64,000 nt of DNA, from contig NZ_CP117834.1 in the NCBI RefSeq assembly GCF_028735875.1, forward strand, positions 3,956,001 to 4,020,000, given 5' to 3'. Each line of letters begins with the position of its first letter. The stretch's first letter is position 1. This DNA is from Shouchella hunanensis (GTDB taxonomy: Bacteria; Bacillota; Bacilli; Bacillales; Bacillaceae_D). The notes beneath the pieces were generated by a model that saw only the letters and a list, made by a program, of their open reading frames with translations, did not search any database and was not told the origin of the DNA. Position numbers and translations under genes: made by a program. Positions 49,949 through 59,093 of this stretch are shown here, piece after piece.

Positions 49949-50734
49949 TCATGATTCAATATGTTTATTCATCTGATGAATAGCACCTTTTTCAAGCCTT
50001 GATACTTGCGCTTGAGAGATACCGATTTCATCCGCCACTTCCATTTGTGTTTTTCCTTGAAAGAAACGCATATTCAAAATCACTTTTTCTCGATCATTTA
50101 AACGAATCATCGCTTCCTTTAGTGCAATTTCTTCTACCCAATTAACATCCTTGTTTCGTTCATCGCTAATTTGATCCATAACAAAGATTGGATCTCCACC
50201 ATCATTGTAAATCGGTTCAAATAACGATACTGGATCTTGAATCGCGTCAAGCGCAAAGACAATATCCTCTTTCGGTACATCTAATACTGCCGCAATTTCT
50301 TGAACAGTTGGTTCATTTTCGCGTTTCTTTTCTGCCATCATCTGATCCCGAACTTGTAATGCTTTATAAGCAATATCTCTTAATGAACGTGACACACGAA
50401 TAGGATTGTTATCCCTTAAGTACCGGCGTATCTCACCAATAATCATTGGCACTGCATACGTAGAAAACTTAACATTTTGACTTAAGTCAAAGTTGTCAAT
50501 TGATTTCATTAAACCAATACAACCGACTTGAAATAAGTCATCCACATTCTCGCCACGGTTATTAAAGCGCTGAATGACACTAAGGACTAAACGAAGATTT
50601 CCATTTATTAACGTATCCCTTGCTGGCTCATAACCAGACTGGAGCTGTGAAAATAATTCTCGCATCTCCAGATTTTTTAAAACCGGCAGTTTTGATGTAT
50701 CTACTCCACAGATTTCTACTTTATTTCGAGCCAA
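49949..50734 (-). CDS. sigG: RNA polymerase forespore sigma factor SigG
   Basis: SigG drives late forespore genes after engulfment. It starts at TTG 50734, eight bases after GGGGG, and has 261 residues beginning MARNKVEICGVDTSKLPVL. Region 2 is in LRLVLSVIQRFNNRGENVDDLFQVGCIGLMK and region 4 in KTQMEVADEIGISQAQVSRLEK. It follows sigE by about 148 bases and has its own terminator. The intergenic region holds a sigma-F/G-like promoter. The sigE-sigG order is conserved in endospore formers. Confidence 0.97.
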   Translation of the reverse strand: MARNKVEICGVDTSKLPVLKNLEMRELFSQLQSGYEPARDTLINGNLRLVLSVIQRFNNRGENVDDLFQVGCIGLMKSIDNFDLSQNVKFSTYAVPMIIGEIRRYLRDNNPIRVSRSLRDIAYKALQVRDQMMAEKKRENEPTVQEIAAVLDVPKEDIVFALDAIQDPVSLFEPIYNDGGDPIFVMDQISDERNKDVNWVEEIALKEAMIRLNDREKVILNMRFFQGKTQMEVADEIGISQAQVSRLEKGAIHQMNKHIES

Positions 50735-50770
50735 ATTCTTTACCCCCTAAACGGAAGATGATGTCAAAAA

Positions 50771-50799
50771 AAGTATCTCCCTGGGAAAAAAATTTATGC
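50771..50799 (-). promoter_or_regulatory. Candidate sigma-F/sigma-G promoter of sigG
   Basis: Minus strand GCATA (50795-50799) and GGAGATACTT (50771-50780) match the patterns GYWTA and GGNRANANTW fully, but the spacer is 14 bases rather than the usual 15-16. It ends about 37 bases upstream of the TTG start. Confidence 0.55.
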
Positions 50800-50882
50800 A
50801 CTCTGTTGATGTGGAAATTTGTTAAAAATAGACACTATCCTTGTCACGACCCTGCTAAAAATTAGAAATTATTTTTTTTACG

Positions 50883-51596
50883 CTACACCATTTTATTAAA
50901 TTCTTTTTGTAGCCGTTTAATGATTCGTTTCTCCAATCGGGATATATAGGATTGCGAAATACCAAGCATATCCGCGACATCTTTTTGAGTTTTCTCTTCC
51001 GTTCCTGTTAAGCCGAAGCGGAGTTCCATTATTTGTTTTTCTCGATCAGATAAGGTATGAAGGGCTTTGACGAGCAATCGACGATCGACTCTTTCTTCTA
51101 TTCCCTTCGTAATAATGTCCTCTTCTGTTCCCAATACATCAGAGAGCAATAGTTCATTTCCATCCCAATCAATGTTTAAGGGTTCATCAAAAGACACTTC
51201 TGAGCGTGTCTTGTTGTTTCGGCGCAAATACATAAGTATTTCATTTTCAATACAGCGAGACGCATACGTGGCTAGCTTAATTTTCTTTTCAGGATTGAAT
51301 GTATTAACGGCTTTAATTAACCCGATGGTTCCAATGCTAATCAAGTCTTCTATATTGATTCCAGTGTTTTCAAATTTTCTAGCGATGTATACGACTAAGC
51401 GGAGATTACGTTCAATTAATATCGAACGTACAGCTTCATCACCACTCGGAAGCTTTAGTAGGAGCTCTGCTTCTTCTTCTTTTGATAACGGTGGTGGTAA
51501 GGCTTCACTGCCACCAATATAATAAATTTCATCTTCCTTTAAGCCAAACTTTCTTAATAGGCGATAGATGAACAATCTCCATTTCATTTTTATCAT
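50883..51596 (-). CDS. sigE: RNA polymerase mother-cell sigma factor SigE (pro-form)
   Basis: SigE is made as inactive pro-sigma-E and is cleaved by SpoIIGA at septation. It has 237 residues. The N-terminal pro-sequence, basic and amphipathic, leads to the conserved [15 protein letters not shown]; cleavage is expected just before the tyrosines near residue 25. Region 2 includes [22 protein letters not shown], and region 4 [24 protein letters not shown]. The ATG at 51596 is five bases from GGAGG; an ATG three codons later is too far. It lies ten bases downstream of spoIIGA, its protease. Confidence 0.97.
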   Translation of the reverse strand: MIKMKWRLFIYRLLRKFGLKEDEIYYIGGSEALPPPLSKEEEAELLLKLPSGDEAVRSILIERNLRLVVYIARKFENTGINIEDLISIGTIGLIKAVNTFNPEKKIKLATYASRCIENEILMYLRRNNKTRSEVSFDEPLNIDWDGNELLLSDVLGTEEDIITKGIEERVDRRLLVKALHTLSDREKQIMELRFGLTGTEEKTQKDVADMLGISQSYISRLEKRIIKRLQKEFNKMV

Positions 51597-51606
51597 CGCG
51601 TCCTCC

Positions 51607-52491
51607 TTAGCTCACTTGTGATATAACAAGCTGTGGATGAATAATTGTTTGATAATGCCCTTCAGGCGACAATGCTTCCCCATACAGCCCTAACAGCACA
51701 CGCTTTGTTACGAATTGTTCACCGTCGTAATAGATCGTTACTTGATCAGGTTTAAAAGCTGTTAAGTATGGTTGTTTTTGACCAACAGCCTTAAACGGTA
51801 CTAATCGAATTCGATGCATAAAGGGATGATTCTCTTTCGTTGACATTGTTAGCATGTCATCTGTTTGTTGTTTACCAAGCAACGGATGCAGAAGATCTGC
51901 TTCCATAATCATGACGGGTGTTCTTGTTAACGGATCTTTTAATTGATTTCCAGTGTCGACTAGCCCCCTCGTTTCAAATCTAAAGTCATCAATAACAATT
52001 TCCACTGTTGCTAGATCGTTTGCTTGCACTTTCTTTATCTTGAATGTATCAACTTGTTGTTTGCTAAACCAATAAACGAGAGGAAAACCAATCAGAACGA
52101 AAGTCCAGCTGATTGTACTTCCACCAAACCCTGGCAGATGACTCGTTAAATCTAATTCACTTTGAAAAAAGTAATGCATGGCAAAAAGCCCGCCACCAGT
52201 AACAAAAGTTAGGAAAAAGAAGCCTGCTAGATTTTGAACAAAATAAGTAAAGCGTATGTATCCAAAAGCAATGAATACAATCATACAAGAATAAAAAAAC
52301 TTTACAATCGGGTTCATAAAAAACGTCACGTACGGCGTAAACATAAAGAAAACAACAATGGATGCAACGAGTGATGCCATGCCTATACGAACATAGTTTT
52401 TCTTTCTTTTTAACAATAATGCAGTACCAATAATAAGGAGAAAATCAATGCCTAGATTCAGTAGCCAGATTAAGTCTAGATATACAATCAT
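51607..52491 (-). CDS. spoIIGA: Sporulation sigma-E processing peptidase SpoIIGA
   Basis: SpoIIGA is a septal membrane aspartic protease activated by the forespore signal SpoIIR. The ATG at 52491 gives 294 residues beginning [16 protein letters not shown], with an AGGAGG site; a GTG/ATG seven codons earlier overlaps it. Five hydrophobic segments cover the first 145 residues. The cytoplasmic C-terminal half carries the catalytic DTGNQL with Asp179. It lies eleven bases upstream of sigE. A long-spacer promoter with a Spo0A box precedes it. Confidence 0.96.
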   Translation of the reverse strand: MIVYLDLIWLLNLGIDFLLIIGTALLLKRKKNYVRIGMASLVASIVVFFMFTPYVTFFMNPIVKFFYSCMIVFIAFGYIRFTYFVQNLAGFFFLTFVTGGGLFAMHYFFQSELDLTSHLPGFGGSTISWTFVLIGFPLVYWFSKQQVDTFKIKKVQANDLATVEIVIDDFRFETRGLVDTGNQLKDPLTRTPVMIMEADLLHPLLGKQQTDDMLTMSTKENHPFMHRIRLVPFKAVGQKQPYLTAFKPDQVTIYYDGEQFVTKRVLLGLYGEALSPEGHYQTIIHPQLVISQVS

Positions 52492-52519
52492 GATCGTTCC
52501 TCCTGTATTCATAAAACTT

Positions 52520-52552
52520 AGTATAGTAGATAGAAAGAAGGAAGTCTGTCAC
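52520..52552 (-). promoter_or_regulatory. spoIIG promoter with abnormally long spacer
   Basis: Minus strand GTGACA (52547-52552) and TATACT (52520-52525) are 21 bases apart, too long for unaided sigma-A. The B. subtilis spoIIG promoter has the same arrangement, which Spo0A-P overcomes. Confidence 0.8.
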
Positions 52553-52587
52553 TTCATGGCAAAGACAAGCCTGTTATTTTGAAAGCT

Positions 52588-52596
52588 TTTGACAAA
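52588..52596 (-). promoter_or_regulatory. Spo0A box upstream of spoIIGA
   Basis: TTTGTCAAA on the minus strand matches the 0A-box consensus TTTGTCRAA and lies 36 bases upstream of the -35. A weaker TGTC-containing half site overlaps the -35. Confidence 0.7.
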
Positions 52597-52634
52597 CGTT
52601 GTCCTTTCTCTTTTCACCTTTAAAAAAGGAAAAC

Positions 52635-52671
52635 AAAAAAAGATCCACTACCATATAGGTAGCAGATCTTT
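52635..52671 (-). terminator. Terminator after ftsZ
   Basis: AAAGATC-CTACC (52639-52652) and GGTAG-GATCTTT (52658-52671) form a 14-base stem with a two-base mismatch and an ATATA loop. The minus-strand tail is TTTTTTT. Confidence 0.9.
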
Positions 52672-52685
52672 TCCAATGTACGCGT

Positions 52686-53795
52686 TTAGCGATTTCTTCT
52701 ATTTCGGAGGAATGTTGGAATATCAAGTGTATCTGTTTGTTCCTCTGAATTGGCTTTTTGCTTTGATTCTACTGATTTTGATTCAGCTGGCTTTGACGAT
52801 GTTGGCTTTTGAGTCGATGGACGTGATTGTGGCTTTCTTTCTGCTTCTTCAAAGCCTGTCGCAATAACCGTTACGACAATCTCATCCTTTAGATTCTCAT
52901 TAATAACAGAGCCAAAGATCATATTAACTTCTTCGTCACAAGCTTCAGACACAATTTCTGCCGCTTCATGCACTTCGTAAAGGCTTAAGTTCGTTCCACC
53001 TGTAATGTTCATTAACACGCCTTGAGCACCATCGACTGATGTTTCAAGCAATGGACTGGAGATCGCTTTTTTTGCTGCCTCTGCAGCACGGTTTTCACCA
53101 GTAGCAACACCAATACCCATTAAAGCAGAGCCCTTTTCACTCATAACCGTTTTGACATCAGCAAAGTCAAGGTTAATTAATCCAGGTGTCGCAATCAAGT
53201 CAGAAATTCCTTGTACCCCTTGTCGAAGGACGTTATCCGCTTCACGGAACGCTTCAAGCATTGGAGTGTTCTTATCAACAATTTCTAGTAGACGATCGTT
53301 TGGTATAACGATTAACGTGTCAACTTTTTCTTTTAATGCGACGATACCAGATAACGCTTGATTTTGACGCTTACGTCCTTCAAACGTAAATGGTCGTGTC
53401 ACAACACCTACCGTTAGTGCACCAATTTCCTTTGCAACTTCGGCGATTACAGGAGCTGCACCTGTTCCAGTGCCTCCACCCATTCCAGCTGTAATAAATA
53501 CCATATCTGCGCCATCAAGAACTTCTTCTAACTGTTCACGGCTTTCTTCAGCCGCTTTCTTACCGATATCAGGGTTTGCCCCTGCACCTAGACCTCTCGT
53601 AAGCTTTCCACCTAGCTGTAGTTTCTTTTCAGCTTTTGAAAGGTGCAATGCTTGTGCGTCCGTATTCACAGCGATAAATTCTACGCCTTGTAGGCCGTTT
53701 TCAATCATTCGATTAACAGCGTTCGAACCGCCGCCACCACATCCAATGACTTTTATTTGTGCTAATTGTTCCATGTCCATTTCAAAATCAAACAT
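52686..53795 (-). CDS. ftsZ: Cell division protein FtsZ
   Basis: FtsZ is the tubulin-like GTPase that forms the division ring. It has 369 residues. The GTP-binding G-box is [12 protein letters not shown], with AVNTDAQAL and the GRKRQ loop nearby. The T7 catalytic loop is in [14 protein letters not shown]. The C-terminal linker is Ser/Lys/Gln-rich and ends in the conserved [12 protein letters not shown] peptide that binds FtsA, SepF and other partners. The first loop reads [11 protein letters not shown] 53795 has AGGGGG. It lies 42 bases after ftsA and ends before a terminator. Confidence 0.98.
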   Translation of the reverse strand: MFDFEMDMEQLAQIKVIGCGGGGSNAVNRMIENGLQGVEFIAVNTDAQALHLSKAEKKLQLGGKLTRGLGAGANPDIGKKAAEESREQLEEVLDGADMVFITAGMGGGTGTGAAPVIAEVAKEIGALTVGVVTRPFTFEGRKRQNQALSGIVALKEKVDTLIVIPNDRLLEIVDKNTPMLEAFREADNVLRQGVQGISDLIATPGLINLDFADVKTVMSEKGSALMGIGVATGENRAAEAAKKAISSPLLETSVDGAQGVLMNITGGTNLSLYEVHEAAEIVSEACDEEVNMIFGSVINENLKDEIVVTVIATGFEEAERKPQSRPSTQKPTSSKPAESKSVESKQKANSEEQTDTLDIPTFLRNRRNR

Positions 53796-53837
53796 TTCGT
53801 TGTCCCCCTAACCATACTGGCAGTCAGCTTCTCTTCA

Positions 53838-55130
53838 TTAATCAAAAAATGTCTTAAACCAAGACTTCATCTTGGACTCTTTTTTCTCTTCTTGCGGTTG
53901 CTCTACTTCTTTACGCTTGCTTCTTTTCGAAGTTGAAGCTGCGTTTGTTTCTTCTTGATTGACTTCTGACTGGGAAAAAGCTGCTGCAATTTCCTTGCCT
54001 TGCACACGTCCATTTTTGTGTGCAAAATGAATTAACCCAATACTTACTGTATAGCGCGGCTCACGCACCCCGATATAATTCGGGATGGCGACTCGAACAT
54101 TTCCTTCAAGCATGTCTTTCGTTAATTCAAGAACGCCTGGCATCATCACAGCTCCACCAGTCAATACAAAGCCACTTGGGAACTGCTTAAATCCTAACCG
54201 AACCAATTCTTTTGCACATAGTTCAATAATTTCTTCTACTCTTGGTTCAATAATGCCTGCTAATTCTTGTTGTGTGATCGTATGTCTTTCATTTGACCCA
54301 ATTTTTTGGATGGTAATCTGTTCTTCTGTTGATGCTTCTGGTACAAAGGCATGTCCATGTTTGCATTTTACACGTTCTGCCTCTTCTGTTGTGAGCTTTA
54401 AACCTACGGCTAAATCGTTTGTAATATGATCGCCGCCGATCGGTAATACAGATAACGCAACAAGTGAACCTTGTTCAAAAACGGATACGGTTGTTGAACC
54501 GCCTCCAACCTCAAGCACACAAACACCCAGACTTTTTTCATCTTTTGAAACAGCTACAGATCCTGTCGCTAAGGAATTTAAACTAATCTCAGCTATTGAT
54601 AGACCAGCACGCTCCACACACCTTAACAAATTATGTAAGACGGTTTTCGAACCTGTAATTAACGTTCCTTCCATTTCAAGACGAACGCCAATCATTCCAC
54701 GAGGGTCTGTAATCTCATCAAGCCCATCCACGATAAATTGTTTTGGAATCACATCAATCACTTCCCTTTCAGGAGGAATTGACATGACTTGGGATGCATC
54801 GATGACTCTACGAACATCCTCTACGTTAATTTCTCGATCTGGACTAGAGACAGCGACGACCCCATGGCAAGGAGTTAATTCAATATGACTGCCATTTACT
54901 CCAACCACAACATGTTCAATTTGTATGCCAACCATGCGTTCCGCTTGCTCAACTGCCCGCTTAATTGACTTAACCGTCTCATCTATATCGACGACGGCTC
55001 CTTTCTTTATTCCTTCAGAAGGAACACTACCGACACCTAAAATGTTAATTGACCCTCCAGCAATTTCCGAAACAACGACTTTTACTGAAGAAGTTCCAAT
55101 GTCTAAACTTACATACGTTTCATTACTCAC
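53838..55130 (-). CDS. ftsA: Cell division protein FtsA
   Basis: FtsA is an actin-like ATPase that tethers FtsZ to the membrane. The preferred GTG at 55130 gives 430 residues starting MSNETYVSLDIGTSSVKVV, eight bases after GAGG; a GTG at 55139 overlaps the ribosome site. Actin-fold phosphate motifs are DIGTSSVKV, EVGGGSTTV and LTGGAVMMPG. The C-terminal peptide KMKSWFKTFFD forms the amphipathic membrane helix. Sigma-H- and sigma-A-like promoters lie upstream. The gene is followed directly by ftsZ. Confidence 0.97.
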   Translation of the reverse strand: MSNETYVSLDIGTSSVKVVVSEIAGGSINILGVGSVPSEGIKKGAVVDIDETVKSIKRAVEQAERMVGIQIEHVVVGVNGSHIELTPCHGVVAVSSPDREINVEDVRRVIDASQVMSIPPEREVIDVIPKQFIVDGLDEITDPRGMIGVRLEMEGTLITGSKTVLHNLLRCVERAGLSIAEISLNSLATGSVAVSKDEKSLGVCVLEVGGGSTTVSVFEQGSLVALSVLPIGGDHITNDLAVGLKLTTEEAERVKCKHGHAFVPEASTEEQITIQKIGSNERHTITQQELAGIIEPRVEEIIELCAKELVRLGFKQFPSGFVLTGGAVMMPGVLELTKDMLEGNVRVAIPNYIGVREPRYTVSIGLIHFAHKNGRVQGKEIAAAFSQSEVNQEETNAASTSKRSKRKEVEQPQEEKKESKMKSWFKTFFD

Positions 55131-55203
55131 CAATGGCACCTCCTCATCTGCACAATCATGGTGTTCAACTTTAATAGTTTCATTTTTTTATCACACAAGC
55201 AGT

Positions 55204-55230
55204 ATTCGACAAGTGTTAATAGAATCCTTT
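55204..55230 (-). promoter_or_regulatory. Sigma-H-like promoter of ftsAZ
   Basis: Minus strand AAAGGATTC (55222-55230) and GTCGAAT (55204-55210) have an 11-base spacer and fit RNAGGAWWW and RNNGAAT (with one mismatch in the first). In B. subtilis ftsAZ has a sigma-H promoter that raises FtsZ for asymmetric division. Confidence 0.7.
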
Positions 55231-55272
55231 AATTCTCGTAGCATTATGTATGTTTTAAGGCTCTTGCTCTTT

Positions 55273-55301
55273 AGTCTACACCATGTTCTTACAGGTGAAA
55301 A
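55273..55301 (-). promoter_or_regulatory. Candidate sigma-A promoter of ftsAZ
   Basis: Minus strand TTTTCA (55296-55301) and TAGACT (55273-55278) have a 17-base spacer. The match is moderate. Confidence 0.4.
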
Positions 55302-55429
55302 GGCAAAACCTCTAGCATTCCTTTATTAAGAATGTGTTACATAGAGAAATGAAGCTGGTCACGAAAGCTTTTAACCGTAAAAACAGCAGAAACACAAGGA
55401 AACAAGAGTAGAAAAATCCATCAAAACTC

Positions 55430-56191
55430 CTACTCCTGAGCCGTATCATTTTCCCTAAAATAGGGACTCATTTTCATATAGAGGACGCCTTCCTGTGACC
55501 TATCAATTTGTGCATGCACTTGTGGATAAGGCTGCATATACTCTGCAAATGAAGATAAATCTGTACGTACTTCCATTCCATCTGTCATGTATAGTGTTAA
55601 TTCCTCCGGTGCATCCTCAGTCGGCGTATACATAATTTCTGAGATTCGACTAACGATTTCTGGTGCTGTTTGCATTAATTGTTCGCCGATTGTCTCTCTC
55701 AACGACTCTTCAGTAAAGTCTACTAATATTGGTGCGTCTCCAACAAGTTGACTATCATGAACGTTGTCTAAGATTTGTCCGTTTTTTAAAAGGGGCAAAT
55801 ACCCATCATCACTGTACACATATGCAACTCGCGGATACTCCTTTACTTGTATAGAAAGAGAAGATGGCAAGAGACGGTTAATCTCAATTGACTCTACTTC
55901 TTTTAATTGTGCAGTTTGCTCAATTCGTGTATTTCGATCGATATTCCAAATATTCATGCCTTCACGTAAACCACTTGCTTCGAGAATCTCTTCATCTGTT
56001 AACAGTTGATTACCACTTACTTGTATTGATTTCACTTCACTCAATGGACTTTGGAAGTACACAAGTACCATAATTAAGACAAAGAACAATACGACTATAC
56101 TTAATAAACGCTTGTTTGCTTTGCGCCGTCGCTTTTCCTGTAGAGTCGGAATTCTCTCGTTTACAGAAATGACTTTCTCATCATGACTCAC
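55430..56191 (-). CDS. divIB: Cell division protein DivIB (FtsQ)
   Basis: DivIB stabilises the FtsL-FtsB-DivIB complex at the septum. The GTG at 56191 gives 253 residues beginning MSHDEKVISVNERIPTL, seven bases after GGAGG; ATG 56197 is too close. A cytoplasmic basic segment (LQEKRRRKANKRLL) precedes one membrane helix (near residues 30-50), then a POTRA domain starting VKSIQVSGNQLLTDEEIL and the beta domain with EYPRVAYVYSDDG. In B. subtilis murB precedes divIB; here the preceding gene is spoVE. Confidence 0.93.
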   Translation of the reverse strand: MSHDEKVISVNERIPTLQEKRRRKANKRLLSIVVLFFVLIMVLVYFQSPLSEVKSIQVSGNQLLTDEEILEASGLREGMNIWNIDRNTRIEQTAQLKEVESIEINRLLPSSLSIQVKEYPRVAYVYSDDGYLPLLKNGQILDNVHDSQLVGDAPILVDFTEESLRETIGEQLMQTAPEIVSRISEIMYTPTEDAPEELTLYMTDGMEVRTDLSSFAEYMQPYPQVHAQIDRSQEGVLYMKMSPYFRENDTAQE

Positions 56192-56314
56192 ATTCATTCC
56201 TCCAACTACTTCATTCAGCTGATGAGTGAATACAAGCAAATACTTTTTTAATCCCAGACTTGCTTCTATTCCCTATTTAATTTTTTTAAAACCTGTTTTA
56301 CTCTTGTTTTCTGC

Positions 56315-56323
56315 ATTTTATCA
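56315..56323 (-). promoter_or_regulatory. Candidate extended -10 promoter of divIB
   Basis: Minus strand TGATAAAAT (56315-56323) is an extended -10 about 130 bases before divIB. No good -35 is present. It follows the spoVE terminator. Confidence 0.4.
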
Positions 56324-56355
56324 TATATTTCCTTTACAATTCTATGAATAATAAA

Positions 56356-56383
56356 TAGAGAGTTCAAAAAAATGAACTCTCTA
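56356..56383 (-). terminator. Terminator after spoVE
   Basis: TAGAGAGTTCA (56356-56366) and TGAACTCTCTA (56373-56383) form a perfect 11-bp stem with a 6-base loop. The minus-strand tail TTTATTATT is moderately T-rich. Confidence 0.85.
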
Positions 56384-56423
56384 CATGTATCGACACGTTT
56401 TAAACAATTGTTTACGTGAGCCT

Positions 56424-57521
56424 TTAACGATTATGCCTACTTATATTAATTAATAGACCAATGGACATCAACATGAGTGTCAATGACGAACCACCGTAGC
56501 TTAAAAGCGGTAACGTAATGCCGGTAACGGGCATTAATCCAGTAACAACGCCGATGTTTATCATCACTTGAATAACGATCATCGTCACAATACCTGCAGC
56601 TAAGAAACTCCCAAATAAATCTGGAGCTCCTAAAGCGATTCTTACGCCACGCCAGAAAATAATACCAAATAAAAGCAACACAAATAGACCGCCTAAAAAC
56701 CCTAGTTCCTCAGCTAGAATAGCAAAAATAAAATCCGTTTGCGGCTCTGGCAAATAAAAATATTTTTGCCTACTTTCGCCTAATCCCATACCAAGTAACC
56801 CTCCAGGACCAATGGCTAATAGGGACTGAATAATCTGAAAGCCACTTTCCATTGGATCTGCCCACGGGTCTAGAAAAGAAGTAATCCGTTTAATACGGTA
56901 TGGAGCGCTAATGATTAACACGACAAATCCTGCTACGCCAATTAAAAACAGGCCCATAAAATGCTTGACCCTTGCTCCTGCAATAAAAATCATAGCGACG
57001 CATGTCCCTACCATAACAGTACCAGTTCCTAAATCTGGCTGGAGCATAATCATCCCAAAGGCAACCATTACAAAAGCGAGTGCAGGGAGTAATCCTTTTT
57101 TAAACAAAACAATCCGCTTTTGATTCATTGCTAAAAAGTTTGCAAGAAAAATAATCATAGCGATTTTCATAAATTCTGATGGTTGAATTGAAAATGCGCC
57201 GATCCCTAACCAACTTCTCGCGCCACCTCTTACAAGTCCAACACCAGGAATGAGTACGAGCACAAGCAAAATAAAACAAATGATCAATAGCAGCTTTGAA
57301 TACGTACGCCACGTCCAGTAATCAACTCGAGATATAAGAAACATCAAGAGGACGCCTACACTCCCAAAGAATAATTGTCTTTTAGCAAAAAACAACGAGT
57401 CATTAAAACGATAGGTTGCCCATGCTTCACTTGCACTGTATACCATAATTAAGCCAACGCTAAGCAAGACAATCGTTGCAACAATTAAGATATAATCGGG
57501 CGCCTGTCTTTCTTTATTCAT
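56424..57521 (-). CDS. spoVE: SEDS family peptidoglycan polymerase SpoVE
   Basis: SpoVE is the SEDS glycosyltransferase for spore cortex, paired with SpoVD. It has 365 residues and about ten membrane segments. The family motifs include PDLGTGTVMVGT, the GARSWLGIGAFSIQPSEFMKIA segment containing the catalytic-loop neighbourhood, and LPLLSYGGSSLTLMLMSIG near the C-terminus. The ATG at 57521 has GGGGGTGA. The position next to murD favours SpoVE over FtsW, and a sigma-E-like promoter lies about 25 bases upstream. It is followed by a terminator and then divIB; murG and murB are absent. Confidence 0.9.
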   Translation of the reverse strand: MNKERQAPDYILIVATIVLLSVGLIMVYSASEAWATYRFNDSLFFAKRQLFFGSVGVLLMFLISRVDYWTWRTYSKLLLIICFILLVLVLIPGVGLVRGGARSWLGIGAFSIQPSEFMKIAMIIFLANFLAMNQKRIVLFKKGLLPALAFVMVAFGMIMLQPDLGTGTVMVGTCVAMIFIAGARVKHFMGLFLIGVAGFVVLIISAPYRIKRITSFLDPWADPMESGFQIIQSLLAIGPGGLLGMGLGESRQKYFYLPEPQTDFIFAILAEELGFLGGLFVLLLFGIIFWRGVRIALGAPDLFGSFLAAGIVTMIVIQVMINIGVVTGLMPVTGITLPLLSYGGSSLTLMLMSIGLLINISRHNR

Positions 57522-57552
57522 TGTTCACCCCCAGCAAGTACCCTACTACCTC

Positions 57553-57581
57553 ACTATATGAATGAGAACAGGAAAACATGT
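57553..57581 (-). promoter_or_regulatory. Candidate sigma-E promoter of spoVE
   Basis: Minus strand ACATGTT (57575-57581) and CATATAGT (57553-57560) are 14 bases apart; the same CATATAGT octamer occurs before ylmC. The predicted start point is about 25 bases before the spoVE ATG. Sigma-E drives spoVE in B. subtilis. Confidence 0.55.
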
Positions 57582-57737
57582 CCAAAACATTTGTACGTGC
57601 TTGAAAATGAGGACTTATATCAGTAATCAAAGCCTTCTTTTCTCTTGTTATATGGTTAATAAGGGGGCTGTAACGAATAAAAAAACTCCTTCCAAGAGAC
57701 AAGACGTCTGCATTGAAAAGAGCTTTACTAGGTTTAC

Positions 57738-59093
57738 TTAATGACTGTTAGTTAGTTGCGTCACCGCAGCTAGAAACGCATCGCCTCGTTCTTCAAACGT
57801 CGAATACTGATCCCAGCTTGCACATGCTGGTGAAAGTAAGACAATGTCCCCTATCTTTGAATGTTCAAAGGCTTTTTTAGCTGCATCTTGTACATCAATA
57901 GCCTGTACGACTTTAATCCCTAATTCGTTTCCTAAAGCCGTTAGCTTCATTTTTGTTTCACCAAAAACGACTAGCGTTTTTACGTGAGTTAAACTTGGGA
58001 TCAGCTCATCAAACTCGTTGCCACGATCCAAACCACCTGCGAGCAAAACAACATCTTGATTAAAAGAAGCTAAAGCAGCTTGTGTCGCCAAAATATTCGT
58101 CGCTTTTGAATCGTTATACACTTTACGGCCATGTACTTCACCAACAAATTGAAGTCGATGTTTCACACCCGTAAACGTCGTTAGCACGGTTTTTATTTGA
58201 GCAGTTGTACCACCAGCTAGTTTAGCTGCTGCAACAGAAGCAAGCATATTTTCAACATTATGAGCTCCTGGTAAAACAATTTCATCGATTGGGCAAATGC
58301 GTTCTTCTCGAAAATAAATCGCATTATCTTTTAAGTAGGCACCTGTTGGCAACTCGACTTTCGTTGAAAAAGGAACAAGGGTCGCCTTTGATTGTTGTAC
58401 ATGCTTCGCGACGATAGGATCATCCGCCGAATAAACAAGGTGGTCTTCTATCGTCATGTTCTCGTACACTTTCGCTTTCGCTTCTATGTACAAGTCCTTT
58501 GACCCATGGTAGTCCAAATGAGCATCAAACAAATTCAGCCAGACCGCCACTTTGGGTTTAAATTGCTCCGTGCCCATTAATTGAAAACTCGACAATTCAA
58601 GCACCATGACATTCTCTTTTGTTGCTTCTAGGGCTACACTTGTTGCAACAGTCCCTATATTACCAGCAATTAAAGGCGCTTTTTCACTATGCTCAAGCAT
58701 CGCATGAACAAGCGTCGTCGTTGTTGTTTTCCCGTTTGAACCGGTAATCGCAACAATATCTGCTTCTGCGATGCGATAGGCAAGTTCGACTTCCGTCCAA
58801 ATAGGGATATTTCGATTCATGGCTTCCGCGATTAAGAGGTTGGAATAAGGAATACCAGGATTTTTTATAATTAAACTGGTTGTATCAAGTAAATGAAGTG
58901 GATGACCGCCACAAACAACTTCAATCCCTTTTTCCTCTAGCGCATCCACTTCCTTGCTCTCAGCTCTAGGTTTTCCATCGTTTACTGTCACGATAGCTCC
59001 TAGCTTATGAAGTGCTAATGCTGCAGCCATGCCGCTTTTCGCTAAGCCGAGCACAAGCACTTGCTTTTTATTTACATGTGGGAAAGGCTTCAT
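57738..59093 (-). CDS. murD: UDP-N-acetylmuramoyl-L-alanine--D-glutamate ligase
   Basis: MurD adds D-glutamate to UDP-MurNAc-L-alanine. The ATG at 59093 gives 451 residues beginning [21 protein letters not shown]; earlier in-frame codons are inside mraY. The ATP loop is [14 protein letters not shown], and the Mur ligase middle-domain [15 protein letters not shown] and C-terminal YNDSKATN segments are present. It overlaps the mraY stop by four bases. After it come 216 bases of mostly noncoding DNA before spoVE. Confidence 0.96.
   Translation of the reverse strand: MKPFPHVNKKQVLVLGLAKSGMAAALALHKLGAIVTVNDGKPRAESKEVDALEEKGIEVVCGGHPLHLLDTTSLIIKNPGIPYSNLLIAEAMNRNIPIWTEVELAYRIAEADIVAITGSNGKTTTTTLVHAMLEHSEKAPLIAGNIGTVATSVALEATKENVMVLELSSFQLMGTEQFKPKVAVWLNLFDAHLDYHGSKDLYIEAKAKVYENMTIEDHLVYSADDPIVAKHVQQSKATLVPFSTKVELPTGAYLKDNAIYFREERICPIDEIVLPGAHNVENMLASVAAAKLAGGTTAQIKTVLTTFTGVKHRLQFVGEVHGRKVYNDSKATNILATQAALASFNQDVVLLAGGLDRGNEFDELIPSLTHVKTLVVFGETKMKLTALGNELGIKVVQAIDVQDAAKKAFEHSKIGDIVLLSPACASWDQYSTFEERGDAFLAAVTQLTNSH

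Larger units (their letters stand above)
55131..55429 (-). other. ftsA-divIB intergenic region
   Basis: About 300 bases without a gene. It contains the sigma-H-like site (55204-55230) and a sigma-A candidate (55273-55301). In B. subtilis this interval holds ylxW, ylxX and sbp; none of these is visible here. Confidence 0.6.

Noticed and set aside
51067-51522. Plus-strand frame of 151 residues antisense to sigE
   Set aside because: Serine-rich shadow of a conserved sigma factor gene, without promoter or ribosome site.
57514-57702. Minus-strand frame of 62 residues ending inside spoVE
   Set aside because: It has only a TTG start without a good ribosome site, shows no known family pattern and covers the sigma-E-like promoter of spoVE. 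It may be a chance frame; ribosome profiling would settle it.
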